Assembly (NCBI GenBank): GCA_002410755.1
Contig: DHOL01000032.1
Coordinates: forward strand, 3,153 to 18,903
Source of the DNA: Ruminococcaceae bacterium UBA5391
GTDB taxonomy: Bacteria > Bacillota > Clostridia > Oscillospirales > Acutalibacteraceae
Direction of reading: 5' to 3'
Length of the DNA: 15,751 nucleotides
Part shown: in pieces, positions 13,357-15,751 of the stretch
Position numbering within the stretch: position 1 is the first letter of the stretch
Layout: each line of letters starts with the position of its first letter
Notes under the pieces: generated by a model
What the model saw: only the letters and a program-made list of their open reading frames with translations
Told to the model about the DNA's origin: nothing
Database searches by the model: none
Translations under genes and position numbers: made by a program

Positions 13357-14537
13357 AAACGCTTTATCTGGATTGCAGCATGGGTGCGGCAGGCGATATG
13401 CTGATGGCAGCGCTTCTGGAACTTTTTCCGGAACCGGAAAAAATAATTGCACAGATGAATATGCTAGGGATTCCCTCCGTCCATTTTAAAGCTGAACCTT
13501 CCGTAAAATGCGGCATCAAGGGGACACATGTTTCTGTTACAGTAGATGGAAGAGAAGAGGGAAAAAATGAAGAATCCGGCCATGCCAATCATCATTGCCA
13601 TACCAGTATGGAAGAGATTAAAAATCTTGTTTCCAACTTGAATCTGCCGGATACAGTCCACAGCGATACGCTTGCCATATATCAGTCTATTGCCTTGGCG
13701 GAAAGCAAAGTCCACGGCGTACCGGTCTCCGAAATTCATTTCCATGAAGTAGGCACTATGGATGCAGTTGCAGATATTGTTGGTGTCAGTCTGCTGTTCC
13801 GCAAACTGGCTCCGGAAAATGTTCTTGCTTCTCCGGTCTGTGTCGGAAGCGGACAGGTGCGGTGCGCACATGGAATTCTTCCGGTGCCTGCTCCGGCAAC
13901 GGCCCTGCTTTTAAAAGGCATGCCTGTTTATGCCGGGACAGTCTCTGGAGAACTCTGCACTCCGACGGGTGCTGCGCTGCTAAAATATTTTGTCAAGAAG
14001 TTTACTCCAATGCCTGTTATGGAAATTGGAAGCATTGGCTATGGGATGGGAAACCGGGATTATGATGCGGCAAACTGCGTCCGTGCGTTTTTGGGGGAAG
14101 CTGGAGAGCAGAACAACCGGATAACCGAATTGTGCTGCAATTTGGATGATATGACGCCGGAAGAAGTTGCCTTTGCAGAAGAGCGCCTTTTTGCGGGCGG
14201 TGCGCTGGATGTGTGGATAACGGCAATTCAAATGAAAAAAAGCCGGCCGGGGGTGTTGCTTTCCTGTCTGTGCCGGGAAGAACAGCGTGAGGAACTGCTA
14301 CGGCTGTTCTTCCGCTATACTACGACGATCGGTGTCCGCTGGACGGAATGGAACCGCAGGGAGTTGGAGCGCTCTGAACGAACAGTAAGCACTCCGGATG
14401 GTTTTCTGCACATAAAAAGTGTGTCCGGCAGTGGAATCCACCGTGAAAAGGCTGAGTATGATGATTTGGCTGAGATTGCCCGGAAACGCGGCACTTCTCT
14501 TGCAGAAGCCCGCCAATGGATTGCAGAAAAAGAATAG
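13353..14537 (+). CDS. larC: Nickel insertase LarC, undivided
   Basis: This 394-aa enzyme inserts nickel into the bisthiocarboxylate intermediate, a CTP-dependent cyclometallation in known LarC, giving the finished NPN cofactor. The N-terminal domain begins LYLDCSMGAAGDMLMAALLEL (4-24) and holds a His-rich stretch (H77, H80, H81, H83). The central EIHFHEVGTMDAVADI and the later TELCCNLDDMTPEEV are LarC hallmarks. The C-terminal, CTP-binding half is continuous in the same frame; in L. plantarum the two parts (larC1/larC2) are joined by programmed frameshifting, and no shift is needed here. The ATG overlaps the larB stop (ATGA, 13353-13356), so translation is coupled. No larA, larR or lar nickel transporter gene is in view. 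Confidence 0.94.
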   Translation: MKTLYLDCSMGAAGDMLMAALLELFPEPEKIIAQMNMLGIPSVHFKAEPSVKCGIKGTHVSVTVDGREEGKNEESGHANHHCHTSMEEIKNLVSNLNLPDTVHSDTLAIYQSIALAESKVHGVPVSEIHFHEVGTMDAVADIVGVSLLFRKLAPENVLASPVCVGSGQVRCAHGILPVPAPATALLLKGMPVYAGTVSGELCTPTGAALLKYFVKKFTPMPVMEIGSIGYGMGNRDYDAANCVRAFLGEAGEQNNRITELCCNLDDMTPEEVAFAEERLFAGGALDVWITAIQMKKSRPGVLLSCLCREEQREELLRLFFRYTTTIGVRWTEWNRRELERSERTVSTPDGFLHIKSVSGSGIHREKAEYDDLAEIARKRGTSLAEARQWIAEKE

Positions 14538-14549
14538 GACAGGGGTAGA

Positions 14550-14606
14550 ATGCGGCATATTTTCTGGCGGTTAAAAAGCAGGAACGGAGCGCAGAAAACC
14601 TTATGA
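14550..14606 (+). CDS. Possible 18-aa upstream ORF coupled to the flippase gene
   Basis: ATG at 14550 opens MRHIFWRLKSRNGAQKTL and stops at TGA 14604-14606, overlapping the ATG of the next gene by ATGA. Its own ribosome site would be ACAGGGG (14539-14545). The downstream gene has no good ribosome site of its own (CGGAG ends 13 nt before its ATG), so ribosomes ending this ORF may restart there. The ORF lies only 12 bp after larC, so it may belong to the same transcript. Confidence 0.4.
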   Translation: MRHIFWRLKSRNGAQKTL

Positions 14607-15751
14607 ACAAGAAGCCTCTGAAACCAGCTACGACCCGGGGCATTTTTTTCTGGAATATGTCTGGAAGTGTCTGTAATGCGGCAAATACTGTGTTGATGAC
14701 ACTAATTATTACACGGATTTGCGGGGCAGACACAGCCGGCATTTATTCCCTTGCTCTGGCGATTGCCCAAGTGATAGGCTCGGTTGCCTACTTTGAAGTC
14801 CGCAATTTTCAGGTCAGTGACACGCAGCATGAATATACTTTTTCGGAATATCACCTTTTTCGTTTGCTTACTTTTTCGGCGGCAGCCTGTTTTACCATCG
14901 TTTGGACCCTTTGGAAAGGGTATACGGGAGAAAAATTGCAAACAGTTTTTCTCTGCTGTCTTTTCCAGATGATAGAAGCCTATGAGGATGTCTTTCAAGG
15001 GCTGTTGCAAATCAATGACCGCTTAGACCTTGCAGGCAAGAGCTTTACTTTCCGCATTATTTCCGATACGCTGCTTTTCTGGATTCTTCTGGCTGTCACC
15101 AAAAACTTTCTTCTTTCACTGCTTGCTTATACGGCCTATGCGGGTGCCTGGATCTTTTTGGTGACGATTCCATGGTCTGGCCGCTTTGAAAAACCGCACC
15201 GCACTTCGCTGAAAAATATTCCGCACCTGGCTTATGCCTGCCTGCCGATTTTCCTCACAAATTTTTTGATGTCTTATATCCTTTCAGCCCCAAAATATGC
15301 TTTGGATGAATTTTATCCTTCCAAAATGCAGACTTATTTCAATATCCTTTTTATGCCGGCTGCCGTGGTCAACCTGTTTACATTTATTCTTTACCGGATT
15401 TATATAACTCAAATGGCAAAGGACTGGAACAGTGGAAATCAGAAAGGCTTTATCCGTCAAATTCTTTACCTCCTTGGCTGGATTGCGTTGGTGGGTGCGG
15501 GAACTTTGACAGTAGGATGGCTGGTTGGTGTTCCATTCCTGAGCTGGTTCTATGGGCTTCCAAAGCTGCTGGGTTACCGCAGAGAGCTAATAGTAATTCT
15601 GATTGGCGGGGTTTTTGCGGCGGCCGCTGGATGGTTTAATGTGGTTCTGACAATCATCAGACACCAGAAAATCCAGCTCGTTGTTAATGGCATGGCGGCC
15701 GCTGCCTGCTATTTTTCCGTAAAGCCGCTGGTTAATCGCTTTGGCCTGATG
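14603..15751 (+). CDS. Polysaccharide/lipid flippase-like membrane protein (partial, 3' end cut)
   Basis: An open frame of 383 codons runs off the window edge. The translation is a polytopic membrane protein with roughly ten hydrophobic helices so far, starting MNKKPLKPATTRGIFFWNMS then GSVCNAANTVLMTLIITRICG. Helix 1, followed by GADTAGIYSLALAIAQVIGSVAYFE, is the pattern of Wzx-like oligosaccharide flippases (the MATE/MVF-like polysaccharide biosynthesis superfamily). A short loop, VRNFQVSDTQHEYTFSEYH, follows. Such proteins move lipid-linked sugars across the membrane; the substrate cannot be inferred, and glycosyltransferase neighbours, if any, lie beyond the window. The ATG at 14603 has no good ribosome site and overlaps the stop of a short upstream ORF. 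No terminator is seen between larC and this gene. Confidence 0.8.
   Translation, partial: MNKKPLKPATTRGIFFWNMSGSVCNAANTVLMTLIITRICGADTAGIYSLALAIAQVIGSVAYFEVRNFQVSDTQHEYTFSEYHLFRLLTFSAAACFTIVWTLWKGYTGEKLQTVFLCCLFQMIEAYEDVFQGLLQINDRLDLAGKSFTFRIISDTLLFWILLAVTKNFLLSLLAYTAYAGAWIFLVTIPWSGRFEKPHRTSLKNIPHLAYACLPIFLTNFLMSYILSAPKYALDEFYPSKMQTYFNILFMPAAVVNLFTFILYRIYITQMAKDWNSGNQKGFIRQILYLLGWIALVGAGTLTVGWLVGVPFLSWFYGLPKLLGYRRELIVILIGGVFAAAAGWFNVVLTIIRHQKIQLVVNGMAAAACYFSVKPLVNRFGLM

Noticed and set aside
1..15751. CRISPR array, tRNA/rRNA genes, intact insertion sequence, toxin-antitoxin pair or phage-defence cluster
   Set aside because: No regularly spaced repeats, cloverleaf or rRNA motifs, transposase ORF, or paired small toxin and antitoxin genes were seen on either strand.

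Overview
The window looks like chromosome from a low-to-mid GC Gram-positive anaerobe of the class Clostridia, most likely the Oscillospiraceae/Ruminococcaceae group. The evidence is near-consensus sigma-A promoters (TTGACA-17-TATAAT) with strong AGGAGG ribosome sites, a split two-gene transketolase, an S11 D,D-carboxypeptidase, the DUF177-rpmF pair, PlsY rather than a PlsB-type enzyme, and a stand-alone cytidylate-kinase-like protein. The species cannot be read from the sequence. Positions were worked out by hand, and no database search was run.

Layout. 1-1060 is an accessory-looking stretch: a 25-bp palindrome, a possible regulatory leader with a 16-codon ORF, an AT-rich GNAT acetyltransferase, and a decayed intergenic region holding a short remnant that reads like the N-terminus of DNA topoisomerase III (topB). 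1046-3008 is a two-gene transketolase operon ending in a strong bidirectional hairpin shared with the convergent manganese exporter gene mntP (minus strand). mntP and a secreted D-Ala-D-Ala carboxypeptidase gene diverge from about 3600-3717. Glucose-6-phosphate isomerase (own promoter) follows, then a small orphan P-loop protein of unknown function. 6866-7698 is a DUF177-rpmF (ribosomal protein L32) operon with promoter and terminator. 7717-9880 is der-plsY (ribosome-assembly GTPase and glycerol-3-phosphate acyltransferase), then a cytidylate-kinase-like gene with its own promoter and a second strong bidirectional hairpin. That hairpin also closes a minus-strand membrane GGDEF gene. Diverging from the GGDEF gene is larE-larB-larC, the full synthesis set for the nickel-pincer nucleotide (NPN) cofactor of lactate racemase. 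The window ends inside a polytopic flippase-like membrane protein that appears translationally coupled to an 18-codon upstream ORF.

How it works together. Most of the window is core housekeeping: central carbon (transketolase, Pgi), envelope (DacA-type carboxypeptidase, PlsY, flippase), and ribosome (L32, Der). The points most worth following are larEBC without a larA in view, with a LarE carrying three cysteines as in the iron-sulfur type; the topB scar beside an AT-rich acetyltransferase with a switch-like leader; and the orphan P-loop protein after pgi. I found no convincing unknown multi-gene system, CRISPR array, tRNA, rRNA or intact insertion sequence.
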